From contig JALMLS010000175.1 of NCBI GenBank assembly GCA_038496445.1, positions 124,001 to 188,000 of the forward strand: 64,000 nt of DNA, read 5' to 3'. Made by a program: the position numbers and the translations under genes. The notes under the pieces were generated by a model that was not told where the DNA came from, made no database searches, and saw only the letters and a list, made by a program, of their open reading frames with translations. Below, one piece after another: positions 13,866-25,491 of the stretch; within the stretch, counting starts at the first letter, position 1; every line of letters begins with the position of its first letter. The stretch comes from Trichosphaerium sp. ATCC 40318 (Eukaryota > Discosea > Flabellinia > Trichosidae).

Positions 13866-15698
13866 ATGTATCGGTTATGTACGCGAGCGCGTTTCAGGAA
13901 GGCTCGTATACGTCCAAATGTAAAAAAACGCTTCGCTATACACTGTACGTATGTATTTTAACTAAATACACATTATATCTTCCCATAAAGTTTGACATAA
14001 AAACATTTAGCGCCAGAGGGCGGCATACGACATGAGATATCAGCAATTGCGCGTATAGTTGGTGTTGGATTGGTTTTAATGGGATTTTTTGAAGGCATGA
14101 ATCAATTATTTGGTACAAAGCTAAAGGTGGATCACGACTTTTATGTGGACGCTCTTCGATATGATAAAGAGCGTAGAGCACTTCTAGGCGAAAGTGTTTA
14201 TCCTCATGTCGCAGAATTACAAAACGAAGAAAACAATACAAAAATCTTCCTTGTTGGCGCAAGCCAAGGGTTTGATCCTGAGAATCGAATCGGTGATTTA
14301 ATAGAGAGTATAAACCCTGACACTGTACTGGTTAGTGATGCATAGCATTTTTATACTTATATCTTTTGATGATGTAGTTGACTTTGTTCTGTTTAGTTGC
14401 AGTTGCCTGGACAGCGTCGTATGATGCTTGAGCAACAAAGTAAGAAGAACATGCCTATACCTGAATTCCGAGATAATGCAGAGAATTTTGGTATTGAGAG
14501 ACCAAAGGAACTTGATGACTTTGATATTAGAGATTACATACCATCAATATTTGGATTAAACAAAGTTTATTTGGAGGTAAATGATCAGTTTTTGTATTTG
14601 CACTCTTCTCGCTCATAAGACATAACAGGGTATCGAGGTGCAAAGAAAACGCATTGTAAATATTCGACGTGTTCTTAGTACTAAGCTTACTGATTTGGTT
14701 GATCCTTACAAGGCTGCTAAGAAGTCAGGGGCTTCTATTGAATTCCACGATCGTTATACGTGGTTGTTGGTGAGTCTCCAAAATTAATATAGCCTTAAAT
14801 ACACGAACCAAACTAACACGTGTTGCAGTGGACTGATTGGAAAAGTTTTTATGGTCTTTTAAGAGATACAATACATGGTCTTGGAGATGCGATTATTTGC
14901 ACCAACAAAAATACGTCCGTAGCAGTTGTGAATTCACACCACGTGATTTCTTTTTATTTTCTGTTGAATTTTATTTTAATTGTTTGATACAGACATCCTG
15001 AACTTATGGAGCTCGTCAAGGAGTATGCAACAATGGAAAGCGATATACTTGTACGTAATGACAAAACCTTCAACATTTTGATTCCTTTTGTTCTTCATAA
15101 AATTAAGCTCTTTGCAACGTACTTAGTTCAAGGTTGATGAATTGATAAGCCATTGTAGTCTTATGACATTTTCTTTAGGAGTCATCAATTTACACAGCTG
15201 GAGGTTTGCAATTTCTTTCAAAATCGTATGTCCTCAGCTTCTTTTTTCCACGTGCGATGAGAGATACTATACATTGCCGTGATACATCATTTGTACAAAA
15301 ATTAAAAGAATACAACGGTAAGAAAGTGGTAGCTGTTGTTGGCTTAGGTCATTTTCATGGTACGAAGTGTTGGTTAAATCTACAAAAGGAGTTGGCACTA
15401 AATGTATTTAGGGATTCGCTACCAATGGTCCAAAATTTTCCCAAGTGAGGATGGACAGAGAATAGATACTCCAGAAGTTATAAGTGATAATGTAGACGAA
15501 TTAGTATTAAACTCAGAGGATGTAAGTGTTGATGATATTGGGCAAGATATCGAAGAGAATAGCGTCAACGAAGAAGAGTCTGTACCGGAATTAAACGGTA
15601 TAGGCATTGAAGAAAAGGTTTTAGATGTTGGACACACTGTGCTGGAAACCGAAGATGAAGTTCAACAGCGAGAGGCAGATATTGTAGTAGTAGAATAA
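13866..15698 (+). CDS. TraB-domain protein, predicted mitochondrial
   Basis: A TraB/PrgY-like (TRABD) family protein. Exon 1 (ATG 13866) encodes a strongly basic, acid-free N-terminus (MYRLCTRARFRKARIRPNV, then KKRFAIH), typical of a mitochondrial presequence. It splices through GTACGTATG to an exon starting near 14011 (PEGGIRHEISAIARIVGVG). The domain follows: KIFLVGASQGFDPENRIGDL, DTVLLQLPGQRRMML, SIFGLNKVYLE, RRVLSTKLTDLVDPYKAA, and the conserved end VVAVVGLGHFHGI. The C-terminal tail (about 15430-15698) is long and very acidic (many D/E; ends ADIVVVE) and is probably disordered. TraB proteins act at mitochondrial outer membranes or in pheromone/proteolysis control; the exact role here is unknown. 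The 5' end is divergent from MCM8. Confidence 0.8.
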
Positions 15699-15917
15699 AT
15701 ATCAATTTTTTTTGGACCAAAAAAAGCCACCTAACCTGTACCAAGCTTACGAACTGACTGCGAGAGGTACGGTTGGGAAACAATAGCCTAATGATTGGTG
15801 GATCGCTTTTATTACACTTTTTAACGAAGACTCACACAGCAAACCGTCTTTTGAACTAGATTGCCTTTGACCATAAAACGATAGTTTGTTCATTTAAATA
15901 AGCTTGTATAACCGTAA

Positions 15918-18900
15918 ATGTTTGTACACCATGCCATAGCATTCCTTGTATACGTGCACTTTTTATTAAACACGTGCGACGGACTTGCGGCCACAATAAA
16001 TATAGGTACAATGCAAGGCTAGCTACGCCGTTAAAAATCACGTGCTCGTTTGCTTGTTAATTTTTAATTCCATTTAGGTTTAACTTTACCATTTTCGTCT
16101 GAAAAACTTAACAAGAGTGTTGCAATACCATCAAAGTACATTTGTATCATTTTGTTAAAATTTTGACGTTAATATCTAGGGACGGTTTCTTTAGGGCGTC
16201 AAAATGGATACATAATAACCCTGTAAAAGTACGACGCTTTGAAAGATAAACCTACTTAGTTTTATATTTTCTGTTTACTGGTTTCAAGGTTACCATATCC
16301 TCCCAACAGTATGAGCTTGATTTCAATTTTGTAATGCTAGATGATGGTAATAACGACGTCGTGGCTGTAGAAAGATACAAGGAAATGATTAATAATAGAA
16401 CAATATCTATACTACTAGGACCTCATGGGAGCGCTACTGCTAAAGCTGTAGGCTCTTTCTTAGAGACACAAAAGATTCCTTCATGTACGCCAAATTTTTT
16501 ACCCTCTGGATCACGTGACCCTTGAAATAATCCTTTATGCGCATACAATTGACTACCGTATTTTCTTATTTTACGTATTTATTTAGTTTTTTGGAGTGCA
16601 AATGAGTTCGGTACTCGCAGGCGCGGAATTTCCGTTATTCCATCCCCTACAAACCAATTGAGGTATTGCAAAAAACTGTTACAGAGTTTTATTTTGAATG
16701 TAAGATCAGGACACTTTTCAGTTGTAAGAGCTCACAGAATTGCTGCTCTTCCAACTAATTTGAAGTTAATTTTTTGTAAATCGTTCAACATACACTGTTT
16801 GTTTTAATTCTGGTATTGTATTTAGTGTTACCCTTTATGAACTCCGGCGTAAAGGTGCATCAACAATTACTTTGTTATTTTCAGAAGAAGGCAAAAGCAT
16901 GTGCGCATCACAGGAGTTTAACGATACTCTTATTGAAAGCGGGTTTCCAGTAGCACAAACACAATTTCTTAGTATTGATTCAATCCAAGGTAAACTCTAC
17001 CATCACTAACACGTGATGCCCAAAATTGAAAGGATCTGATTTTATAATAGGTTACGGCGTTGATAACGATACGCCTATCGGTGAATATCCAGAGTCTCTT
17101 GAGGTGATCTTGGAGGATGCAGCAAGAGAAGTAATGAATATTGATTCCGATGCATTTATTTTTTGCAGCGGCGGGGTACCTCGTTTAGGGAATGTTATTA
17201 TGAAGCATTTTAAAGAAAATGATTATACACCAAAAGCCTTCATTAGTGACATGTCCATCGATGATTCAACAATCGATCCAGCGCTTTTGGAGTTCAGAAG
17301 TGGTGTTTCCGTTGTAAGGTGTTCTTCATTCATTTTTTCTTTGACAATTTCAGTTTGAAGAAGGGATACTGCAGTATCCTGATAACACTACCGGAGAAGT
17401 GTGGAGATACCTTAAGAATCTTGAAAAAGAAGTAGATACAATAACAGAACATCACTTTAATAGCTTTGTTATAACAGAAATGATGAAGCGCGCAATAGAG
17501 AATGTTGCAGGAAATAATGATATCCGGCTCGATTTGATTGCAAGTCTGTTTTGAACTACTTTTTTTTTCGCTACCTTAACAACGTTATGGTCTTTTAACA
17601 CTATATTAGTTAGACGCAGATGGGCGACTTATACTCAATGGCAATGGTACTTGCGACTGTGATGTACGTTAAGGAGGTGACCTAAAAAAACGCTATTTTA
17701 TTTTAAGCCTACTTTTTAAAAGCCACTCCCGATTTGTAGCCCGCACGTGACTTTCTACTCTTATACTCACATAAAGTACTCCATAAGTACACGCCAATGG
17801 ATAGGTAACAGAGTTGCACAAGGGCTGGCTTAGCGATACAAAAAATAGCGTTATTTCAGGTCAAATCCGTTGAGAAAACATTATTCTTGTGTTTTCATTG
17901 AAAGACTTTAATTACGACTCCGTTGGATGACTACTAATTTTTTATTTAATAGCAACTGGTTGGTTTCGATGCTTTCCAAGAGGAACTTTTTAGAGCTGTT
18001 TTTACAATGAAGTTTGATACTTTTTTTGGTAAATATTTTTGGGATGCAGGACAAGTACAACAGAGGTCAATGGTATTTCTGCAATACATCAATAGAGAGA
18101 AGAAACCAATCGCTCCTGAGCGTATAAAAAAACAAGAATTTGTATATCCTATGCCTACTTGGAGTGAAAGGGTATTTGATCCAACGTTCGGTACTCAACA
18201 CATCAAGTGTTCACAACCAGCTAATATTTGGATTTTTTTCCTTCAAGGTCATTGGACTGAATTAGCCATTACTACTATTGCAATAGTATTCATTGTTAAG
18301 AGTTTATGTTTACTTGTATTATTGGGTATTATTCAGTTCACTTCAGTTTTCTCTATGAAAGTTCGTAAAGCCTTTATGGTACGTGATGACTTCTTGACAC
18401 AAGTGTAAATTTATTCACGTTATGTTTTCCTTTTGGATCATACATTCATTAAAATACTGTTCTTCTCTTTAATTTGAGCTATTCTCCAACACCGAGTGGC
18501 GTCCTATGCAAGTGCTGTAGCGATGAGACGAAATACAAAAAGTCCACATTTCTTTACAGTCATTTCTAAAGTGCTTTTCAAAACTTACTTATTCTTTTTA
18601 ACACAGGCTGCTTCACCATTATTTATATGCTTTACTCTATTGGGTAGTATTATTCTATATTCAAGTGTGTTCGTAACACTTCCAAATGTATATTTTAACG
18701 GAGTCTGTTATATAAGAATATGGATTATCGATCTCGGATTTGTCACATTGTTTGGGTACTTGTGCTTTCAGATCTTTGCGAGTCTTTTGCAAGAGACCTA
18801 TGTTTCTGAGCTAATTCAATTGTTTATAGGCCTTTGTTTGCCAAGACTTTTCGTGTAGAGAGGTTGTGGCGTAACAAGACAACAACAGTTTTCAGAATAT

Positions 18901-19782
18901 CAAATCTCACTGTGTTGGCATGGGTTGCTAGCCTTCTTGGAATTCACATCATTCTTCTAACACTATTGGTACGAGTACTTTAATTTATACACCTGCAATA
19001 TTTATTATAAAACTAGACTCTCGTTGGTGGGTCAAAAGTAGAAATGGAGGTAGTGGACTCTCACAGACCAAAATACAATTACTATATTTGTAAATCAAAC
19101 CTTGCATTTGAAGTGCTCACCGGAATAATAGCTGGAGCAGACGTATGCAATTAATGAATTATTTTAATACTTACAATGATATCGCTAGATTTTATTAGTA
19201 CTATTGGGATGCGTGCTCGCTTTCCGTGTTCGCTTGATACCTATCAAGAGTTACAACGAAGCAAACTTGATTTTCTTTTCTGTTTATAACATATTCTTCT
19301 TTGCATTAATATCTATTGTTCTCACATTTACAAACCTTGAAAGATATACAACATTCGCTTTGGTATCAGTTATAAATCTGTTTGCAACAGGCACGTGCTT
19401 AAATTTTTATTGAACGTGGGAAAAAAGCACTTTGATGGAAAAAACTGTTGATATCACGTGATTTTTTTTAGAATTTTTATCAATTTTAGCTCACCTAAAT
19501 AGCTGTCATTGTTGTTGCTCTGTTTGGTCATAAATATGCGTTACTAACAGCAGATAAACAAAAGAGTAAGAGATCAAGTAAATCACGAACCAAGTCGAGC
19601 GTCCGTACGTAACTCTATTTTTTTTGTTTCTTGGATTTTTCATCTTTGTATTTTATGATTTTTTCGTGGTGAGTTTCCTCTTATTTTATTTAGCGTTATC
19701 ACCTCATGAAGTTCAAATGTCAAATGAGAAACCTTTGGTAACTGGAAGTACAGACACACTTGATGCAACCGTCGAAGATTAA
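15918..19782 (+). CDS. class C (GABA-B-like) G-protein-coupled receptor
   Basis: The start ATG at 15918 gives a signal peptide (MFVHHAIAFLVYVHFLL) whose exon splices to INIGLTLPFSSEKLNKS. A periplasmic-binding-protein/ANF-receptor ligand domain follows: DGFFRASKWIHNNP (about 16182), YELDFNFVMLDDGN, ISILLGPHGSATAKAVG, YELRRKGASTITLLFSEEG, and later VFEEGILQYPDNTTGEVW. The C-terminal half (about 18230-19560) has about seven hydrophobic segments (for example WTELAITTIAIVFIVKSL, ASPLFICFTLLGSIILYSS, VLAWVASLLGIHIILLTL, FFALISIVLTFTN), the 7tm_3 architecture. A short polar tail ends in TLDATVED and a stop at 19782. About 12 or more introns; one large intron (about 17660-17951) carries a MITE-like element. 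Such receptors sense amino acids or related small ligands in amoebae and other protists; the ligand here is unknown. Confidence 0.85.
17678..17863. mobile_element. MITE-like element in a GPCR intron
   Basis: Terminal inverted repeats of 22 bp, TGACCTAAAAAAACGCTATT (from 17678) and its near-complement ending TTATTTCAGGTCA (17863), match at about 20 of 22 positions and enclose about 140 bp of non-coding sequence. This 186-bp unit sits in the largest intron of the class C receptor gene, much longer than the usual 40-60 nt. No ORF is inside and no target-site duplication is obvious. A non-autonomous DNA transposon is the best explanation; a structured intron is the alternative. Confidence 0.5.
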
Positions 19783-20015
19783 AATAAAACGAAAATTAGA
19801 TATCTGACCTAATTTAGTAATGTATTAGATCTCAAAAGAGGATTGTTGAGTGATTATTTTATTAGTAACTAGCGGCCTGTATTTAATTAATTAACGTCTT
19901 ACACCATCTCATAATATTCGTGAGGTTAAATACTGTGAATGGTGAAACAATCCAAAATGGTCTCGATTGAATTTATTTGATAGTTTCCAAGACCAATGCA
20001 CAACGAGCGGATATC

Positions 20016-21715
20016 ATGTCACATGGCAATAATAACATGGGTAATACTAGTGACTATAGTTTTAGCAGTTTATGTAACCATCTAAAACAGGTGATAACAG
20101 TGGCTTTCTTTTTGCGTGGAGCTTCAACAACGCTAATTTTACCCAGCGTTGGAACTTTTTCAGCGCCTGCCCTTACGTACGGAGAAATTAATTTAACGCA
20201 GACTATTTACCAAAAATGAATAGATATCCTAAAGTCGTATGGCCCATGGGAAACGTGAGCGGAATCGTTACTTACCACATGCAGAAAAACATTTCTTTTG
20301 TCGATACAATTTTGATGGTTTCATTTAACGCTCCAAGCTCTGGTGTCCCTATAGAGCCAATCATTGCAAAGTATCAGGAAGAAATGCCTAAAGCTATTGT
20401 TCTAAAAGGAACTACTCTTACACCTGGTAAGATATGGTATGATACAAACAGAGACTTCAATAGTGTCAAAATACCAGTGGCAGTTGTTTCAGGTGAATTG
20501 TTTTCTTACACCAACTAGAACTGACTAATTTAGCTGATGACTTCGACACTATAGTGAAGGCAATTAAAGCAAGCAAGGGTTCCGTAGAGAACTCCGTATT
20601 GTTACGAGGTAGCGTAAGAAAGAGATTTTACGAATAATTTTTTTGTAGAGGAAAACGAATGGGAGAATGTCGTTTCTAGCAAGGTTGTTATAGTTTGTGT
20701 ACAAATCCCTTTCATATGTTGGACTCTAGCAAATTTATGCTTGTGTTTAAACCAATTCTACTCCTTTTACAGCTCTAAGAAGTGCTCGTTGGATCCAAAA
20801 CATCTCATTCTATCTCTAGAGTTTATTTCAAACTTTAGTACGTCATTTGGAAATTTATCACGTGACTATTCAGAATATTTTGTTATCACCTGCTATGTTT
20901 CCTTGTATTAACCTTAAACTAGTGCGTTTGGTATTTTCAATAGATTTATACGGCGCCCACAGGCTGTATCCACCTTGGATGGCTGGAATTTCTTTTAGAA
21001 GTACATACCCCTTTGCTCTTGGATCTTTTATTATCATGGCTATTCAGTGGAATCTTATTTTAAGGGCACAGAATATAATGGTTAATCAATTCGTTCAGAA
21101 GATAAAGATATTGATATACACAATTGTTATTGTCCTTATTGCGCTAGAGCTGGCAGCGGATGTAGCATTCACAACTGTTCGTTGCACTTTTTTTTTTCTC
21201 TTCAGAATCCTTACTCTCTTTCTCAAGATTGACACGCCGGGCTTTTCGTTCGCTTTGATTGGGTTGTATATAATCTTATTTTTTACTGTTGGTGTATATT
21301 ATAATGTTACAGCCATTCGCGTACTTGTCCGCATTTCTAAGATGGAGCCAACTCGTGGAAAGAGAAATATAGCAATGGTAAGAATCCTTCCAAGTTATTT
21401 CTTTGAATCGGCTGCTTACACTCAATTTAGGCAATGAACAAGGGCATATGCGTAGGCATAGCAATATTATTGAGTTCATTCAGTAGTGCTTTATTTTTGC
21501 CTTTTATTCTCGATAGGCCGATAGGCTATATCTTGCTTCTAACTTCGTATTCTATTCTCCTTTTCGTTGCAAGTACACTTCAGATTTTACACTTTTACGA
21601 TACCAGGAATTTATTCAAGAGATACTGTATTGCCCTTGGTATGATGAAAGCAAAGAACAAAACCCCGTCAGAGGAAGGACTAAGCACAAACAAACGAACA
21701 AATAACATAGCATGA
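20016..21715 (+). CDS. receptor-like polytopic membrane protein with large ectodomain
   Basis: An unrecognised receptor-type gene. Its N-terminal half reads FLFAWSFNNANFTQ, then YPKVVWPMGNVSGIVTYHM, KYQEEMPKAIVLKGTTLTP and VKIPVAVVS. This loosely resembles a protease-associated (PA)-type lumenal domain, with possible N-glycosylation sites (NFT, NVS, NIS). From about 20675 there are about seven hydrophobic segments (KVVIVCVQIPFICWTLANL, PFALGSFIIMAIQWNLIL, ILIYTIVIVLIALELAAD, FSFALIGLYIILFFTVGVY, ICVGIAILLSSFSSALFLP, YILLLTSYSILLFVASTLQ) and a basic tail. The start is uncertain: ATG 20016 splices in frame (NNNM to GDNSG), but no convincing signal peptide was found, so an upstream exon may exist. 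It follows the GPCR in the same direction. Confidence 0.6.
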
Positions 21716-21924
21716 TAGTACTACTAATACACCGTTTTGTATATTTGAGTGCTATCGTGGTAATGTATTTATGGCTGTACAAACCAGGTTTTACGGACGT
21801 TTGATACTAAGGGAGGTAGGCGACTTAGCGTACTCGGCGTAACAACGGCTGGAGGCAATTACGCAATGACTACAATGAACTCGGAAAAGTTTTTGGTTTT
21901 TCGGTGATTGTTTTATTGTGTCTG

Positions 21925-22311
21925 TTAATAAACCAAGGGTCTCAGGCTTCGTGACCAAGCGGTCAAGCCAAGAGATAAGTTCTCCTCCAATACGGTGTTG
22001 ATGTTTGTAGGAGCCAATGGACGATAGGGATCTAATATTGTTGTACTTGTAGTCCTACAGACAATTTTTTTGTACACTGTTCGTAAGATACCTTCACCTT
22101 CTTTTTTTTGTTAGTAAAATGCCTTAGCAGCTGTTAAAGAAGAACAAAAAGATGAGTATCGAATTAAGGTGCAGTCCACTACCTCCAGGTTGCCCGACAA
22201 TCGTCGTCGGGCAGAGAGGTAGACAGAAGAATTACGTTTCGTCAGGAAATCTAAGATGACTACACCTCGTGGCTCATCGATAGAAACAACCAACGCGCCA
22301 CTTTTAAACAC
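21925..22311 (-). CDS. weak small-gene candidate
   Basis: On the minus strand two stretches look coding. About 22310-22240 reads SGALVVSIDEPRGVVILDFL, and about 22050-21925 reads ILDPYRPLAPTNINTVLEEN followed by LGLTAWSRSLRPLVY and a TAA, preceded by a good acceptor (TCTGTAG). No ATG begins the first stretch and the joining introns are not settled, so the 5' end may lie upstream. No family is recognised. It may be a real short gene or a remnant. Confidence 0.28.
22191..22213. repeat. GC-rich hairpin
   Basis: TGCCCGAC (22191-22198) and GTCGGGCA (22206-22213) form perfect 8-bp arms around 7 bases, with a CCTC...GAGG pair further out. It is unusually GC-rich for the region. It may be an RNA structure or a stalled-element footprint; no function is assigned. 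Confidence 0.45.
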
Positions 22312-22661
22312 GAAAACAAAACAAAAAGAAAGTTGTGGTTTTGAAAAAGTACTAAATTTCCACCAGTTAGATAACCGGAATAGCGTATTACGCTTGTAAT
22401 GTAGCTAAAGGTGGTAGTAGTTACAGTGTATAGTTGTAGAAGAAAGTTAGTATTTTGATGACGTAACTGTGGGAATACACAATTTTCGTCTAAATGGCGC
22501 TATTTACAGCGTTTGTTTGCGCAGTCACTGTAAGGGAATGTCCATGCAAAGTTATACTGACTCAAGATTAAAATTATTTTAGTATTTACATTCTTTTCAC
22601 TTGAATGAAGCTTCGTTTTATGGCTAATTAGTTAGCGTTTTTTTAATCCAATACCCTATAG
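22312..22661. other. intergenic spacer
   Basis: AT-rich sequence with no exon I can support. It contains a small palindrome (AGCGTATTACGCT, near 22383). The genes on both sides are read on the minus strand. Confidence 0.4.
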
Positions 22662-23656
22662 TTAACTTGTGGAATGGCATGCAGGTTGAAGACCTTGCAT
22701 CATGTCTTCACGAATCACTAAGGGTATTATAACTTTGAAACCAAACGACAAACATTTGTACCTTCTTGTTGTCCAACGTTTTCTTGTTCTTCTCCATCAT
22801 TGTCTATGTGCTCAATCCTTTTCCATAGTGAGTTATAAAACACCACGATGCATGATATTCATACCAATGTTCAATGCGCCAAGGAAAATTGGGAAACGTA
22901 TCCATAAGACAAGCGAAAAGTGATTTGTGTCTAAAAACAGTAAGTTTGGTTGCATTCACGTGTTTCATAGCACTCTGTTAAGATTGATTCAGCTCCTTCA
23001 GCATCCATAATGTCTACAGTGTATATTCCATACCACGCATCTAAAGTCTTGACATTGAGTTCTTCTCCAATCTCGTCAATAGTTGCCAGCTGTAATGCAC
23101 GAGCTTCTGGGCTACAAACGTAAGTTCATTTTGTTTGAACTCGTTGTTCTTGTACTTGAATTTGTCCTGCTGCCATGAAACTTGTGGGTACAGAGCGGAT
23201 AGCATTTTTACTAGCGAATTATCGTATCTGGAGTGGTTAGTTATAATGACACTTTCAAGTATGTGAAACTCACTCTTGAAGTACGAGAGTGCCGCCTTTT
23301 TCTACAATTTCAGCTTTGCTGATGTTATACCAGTCCTCGGGGTGTTCTATACACAACGCGTTTGCAACAACATCAAATTGCTGTCTTTGAGCTTCTATGC
23401 GTAATTCGTCCTCTCCACTGGCGTTTGAGAACGTGCAGAGGCGTCTTATCCGCTTATTTTGACTAAAGCCTAGTCAGGTGTCAAAACAGCCCTTGCGACT
23501 TTCAAATAACGTACATTGTCCGTTGGCGCTATTTATACGTTGTTTATGGTAACTTGCTGGTTTCTTCGACAAAGTTCTACGAACGCGCGTATGAATGCAC
23601 CGTGAGCCCTGTACAAGCATCACATACGCCAACCAATTACAATGAACAGTTGTCAA
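22662..23656 (-). CDS. repeat protein with DWYxIS / GG-L / Y-NSL-YP motifs, probable organelle targeting
   Basis: A multi-exon minus-strand gene. The N-terminus from ATG 23656, or the in-frame ATG 15 codons later, is rich in R/K/H/S and lacks acids (MLVQGSRCIHTRVRRTLSK), suggesting mitochondrial import. The body has a motif series I know only as an unnamed repeat seen in algal and protist proteins: CIEHPEDWYNISKAEIVEKG, then GTLVLQE, YDNSLVKMLSALYPQVSW, a second unit SPEARALQLATIDEIGEEL with LDAWYGIYTVDIMDAEGAE, and HKSLFACLMDTFPNFPWRIE. The acidic end is HIDNDGEEQENVGQQE followed by a short last exon stopping at 22662. One intron (a GTGTTTTATAAC donor) would be only about 27 nt. Function unknown. 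That it is a gene is fairly secure; the 3' exons are less so. Confidence 0.6.
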
Positions 23657-23827
23657 CGCTTTTCAGCAAAAGCAGCAACTTGCTCTCACGTGCCACCTAG
23701 CAAAGCCGTAGGATACATTCCAGAGAATTTCCGTCATTACTCAAGGCATTGTAGCTGAGAACTGTCTCATAAAAAGCTAGTCTTTTAGTTTATTGAAGGT
23801 TTTTTTTCGTTTTGTTGTGAAGTTAAG

Positions 23828-25204
23828 TTAAACCACTTCCAAGCTTTCAGGATTAAATGATGGCGCGAGGACTGAACTCTCGAGTTGTTTTTTAGCTGTA
23901 TCGTAAGTGTAAATGCGAGCACCTTCGTTAGTAGCTTGAGCTAAGTACAACAAGGATCTCTAGAGAATTTACAAATTAGCTTTCGAAAAAAACGTGTTAC
24001 AGTTAGAAAGTGGCGTACCTTTGGGTCGTAGCTCCCACATGTTACAACACCTTTTTCAGGTAAATCAATTTTTGTTAGTGCGCATTTTCCTTCGGTAGTT
24101 ATAGTCAAGTAGTATACTCCAAGCTCTTAAACGAAGTGAGAAGAAATTGAGAAAATCTACAAATTACGTTGGTCTTTTGCGAATCCAACAAGCATCTTTG
24201 AGGAAGGATCAAACTTAACGTATTCTGGAAATACAGGTACGGAACAGTCAAGTGGCGTGCCAGTAAGGACCCCACCAGCGGAAGCAATGCTAGCCTAAAC
24301 TGCTTTAAGATATTTTGCTAGAGTTTTAAAACAACTTACTTTGTACAAAGCGTAGTTAAGCATAGGCTTTGGTCCTTGTTTGGCAACGAGGTAATATGTT
24401 TGGCCATCAGAATCAACAGCAGAAGTAGAAGCGAAACCAAAGTTGACATCGGAAGTGTTGAATTGGAGAACTAAAAGTTGTGATTAGCAAAATAGTTATA
24501 CTGAGTAAACAATTAGAAAACAGGTACCTTCTGTCCATTTGGTGCGCAAGCCAACAGGGAACGCGATCTAGAATAAATAAGCCAAAAATAATACCTAACA
24601 AAGGCGCGTGCCAAGAATGATTCATCTTTTTGGTTAGTTAAAGCGACAACCAAGCGATCGTTCTTTGTATCAAAAGAAAGGCTACACCAGCGTTAACAGG
24701 ATAAAGAACGCAATATATCTGTTACGCACGTCTCGATTCTCTTGGCATACATTGAAATAGGTGGTAAGAGCCTTTTCTCGTTAGCATTTGCCTCAAAGAT
24801 GCTTGCCTGCTTTTCGTTAGTGTCAAATAGTGGGAAAATTACTTACACCGCCGGCATCAGTAGCATAGTAGTAAACTGAGCGTTTAGGATCAAAGGTGGA
24901 GATACCGTCTATTGTAATGCTAAAATATGGAACTTAATGTAAAATCACGTGATTTTAACACTATAGTACCTGCCACCAAGGAATAGGTATGTTTGGGCGA
25001 GATTTTCGACTTTGCCTAAAAAGATGTTGGAAAAGTCGAAACAGCACTTTTATTACCTGTTGTGGCATCAATCTTTACGAGGTATTGCGCTGTTGCTGAG
25101 TTCTGGTCGACGAACTCAGTTACAATACTGTAGATAGACGCTTGAGCAGTTGTACTGACAATAAAAGAAAGCGCTACAACGAAGAGAAGCGTTGAGGAAG
25201 CCAT
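23828..25204 (-). CDS. secreted beta-propeller-like protein
   Basis: ATG 25204 starts a clear signal peptide (MASSTLLFVVALSFIVSTTA) followed by SIYSIVTEFVDQNSATAQYL. The rest, over about 8 exons, has short repeating strands of the type found in WD/YVTN-like propellers: YLVKIDATTGNKSAVSTF, ISTFDPKRSVYYYATD, LSFDTKNDRLVVALTN, STSAVDSDGQTYYLVA, VKFDPSSKMLVGFAKD, VVTCGSYDPK with RSLLYLAQATNEG. It ends PESLEVV at 23828. No enzymatic residues are recognised. It should be secreted or lumenal. It shares a 287-bp divergent promoter with kinesin-5. The family cannot be named without a profile search. Confidence 0.7.
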
Positions 25205-25491
25205 GAAGTTAGATCTATGTGATTTGATAAAACGTGACCACAAAAGTTTTACAGTTGTGAGAAAAAGTGTTTTAAAGAACTTGTTACGTTGGCCAATTAC
25301 TTATATCCTCACTAAAGTTAAAATAAAGCTGTTTTACCGCTAGAGGAAGGTTTGAAGGCAGCTGATCAACACATGATCGTTAAGTCAAAAGTGGTAAAGC
25401 GTTCGCGCCAAATCAGCTATTCAAAATCTATAACCGTTAGGTTGGCAATAGCGTACGTAAACACCTAAAACAACCACGAGATAAATACACG
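25205..25491. promoter_or_regulatory. divergent promoter, propeller gene / kinesin-5
   Basis: 287 bp between two outward-reading start codons. No exon is visible. No canonical TATA or CACGTG was noticed here. Confidence 0.45.

Noticed and set aside
20023-20082. Signal-anchor-like frame MAIITWVILVTIVLAVY
   Set aside because: Attractive as a signal peptide, but every splice from it leads out of frame with the clear ectodomain exon; the MSHGNNNMG frame joins correctly.
21951-21971. Possible tRNA-like arm (GACCAAGCGGTCAAGCC)
   Set aside because: Locally palindromic, but no acceptor stem, A box or T-loop at the right spacing; no tRNA gene could be drawn here or elsewhere in the window.
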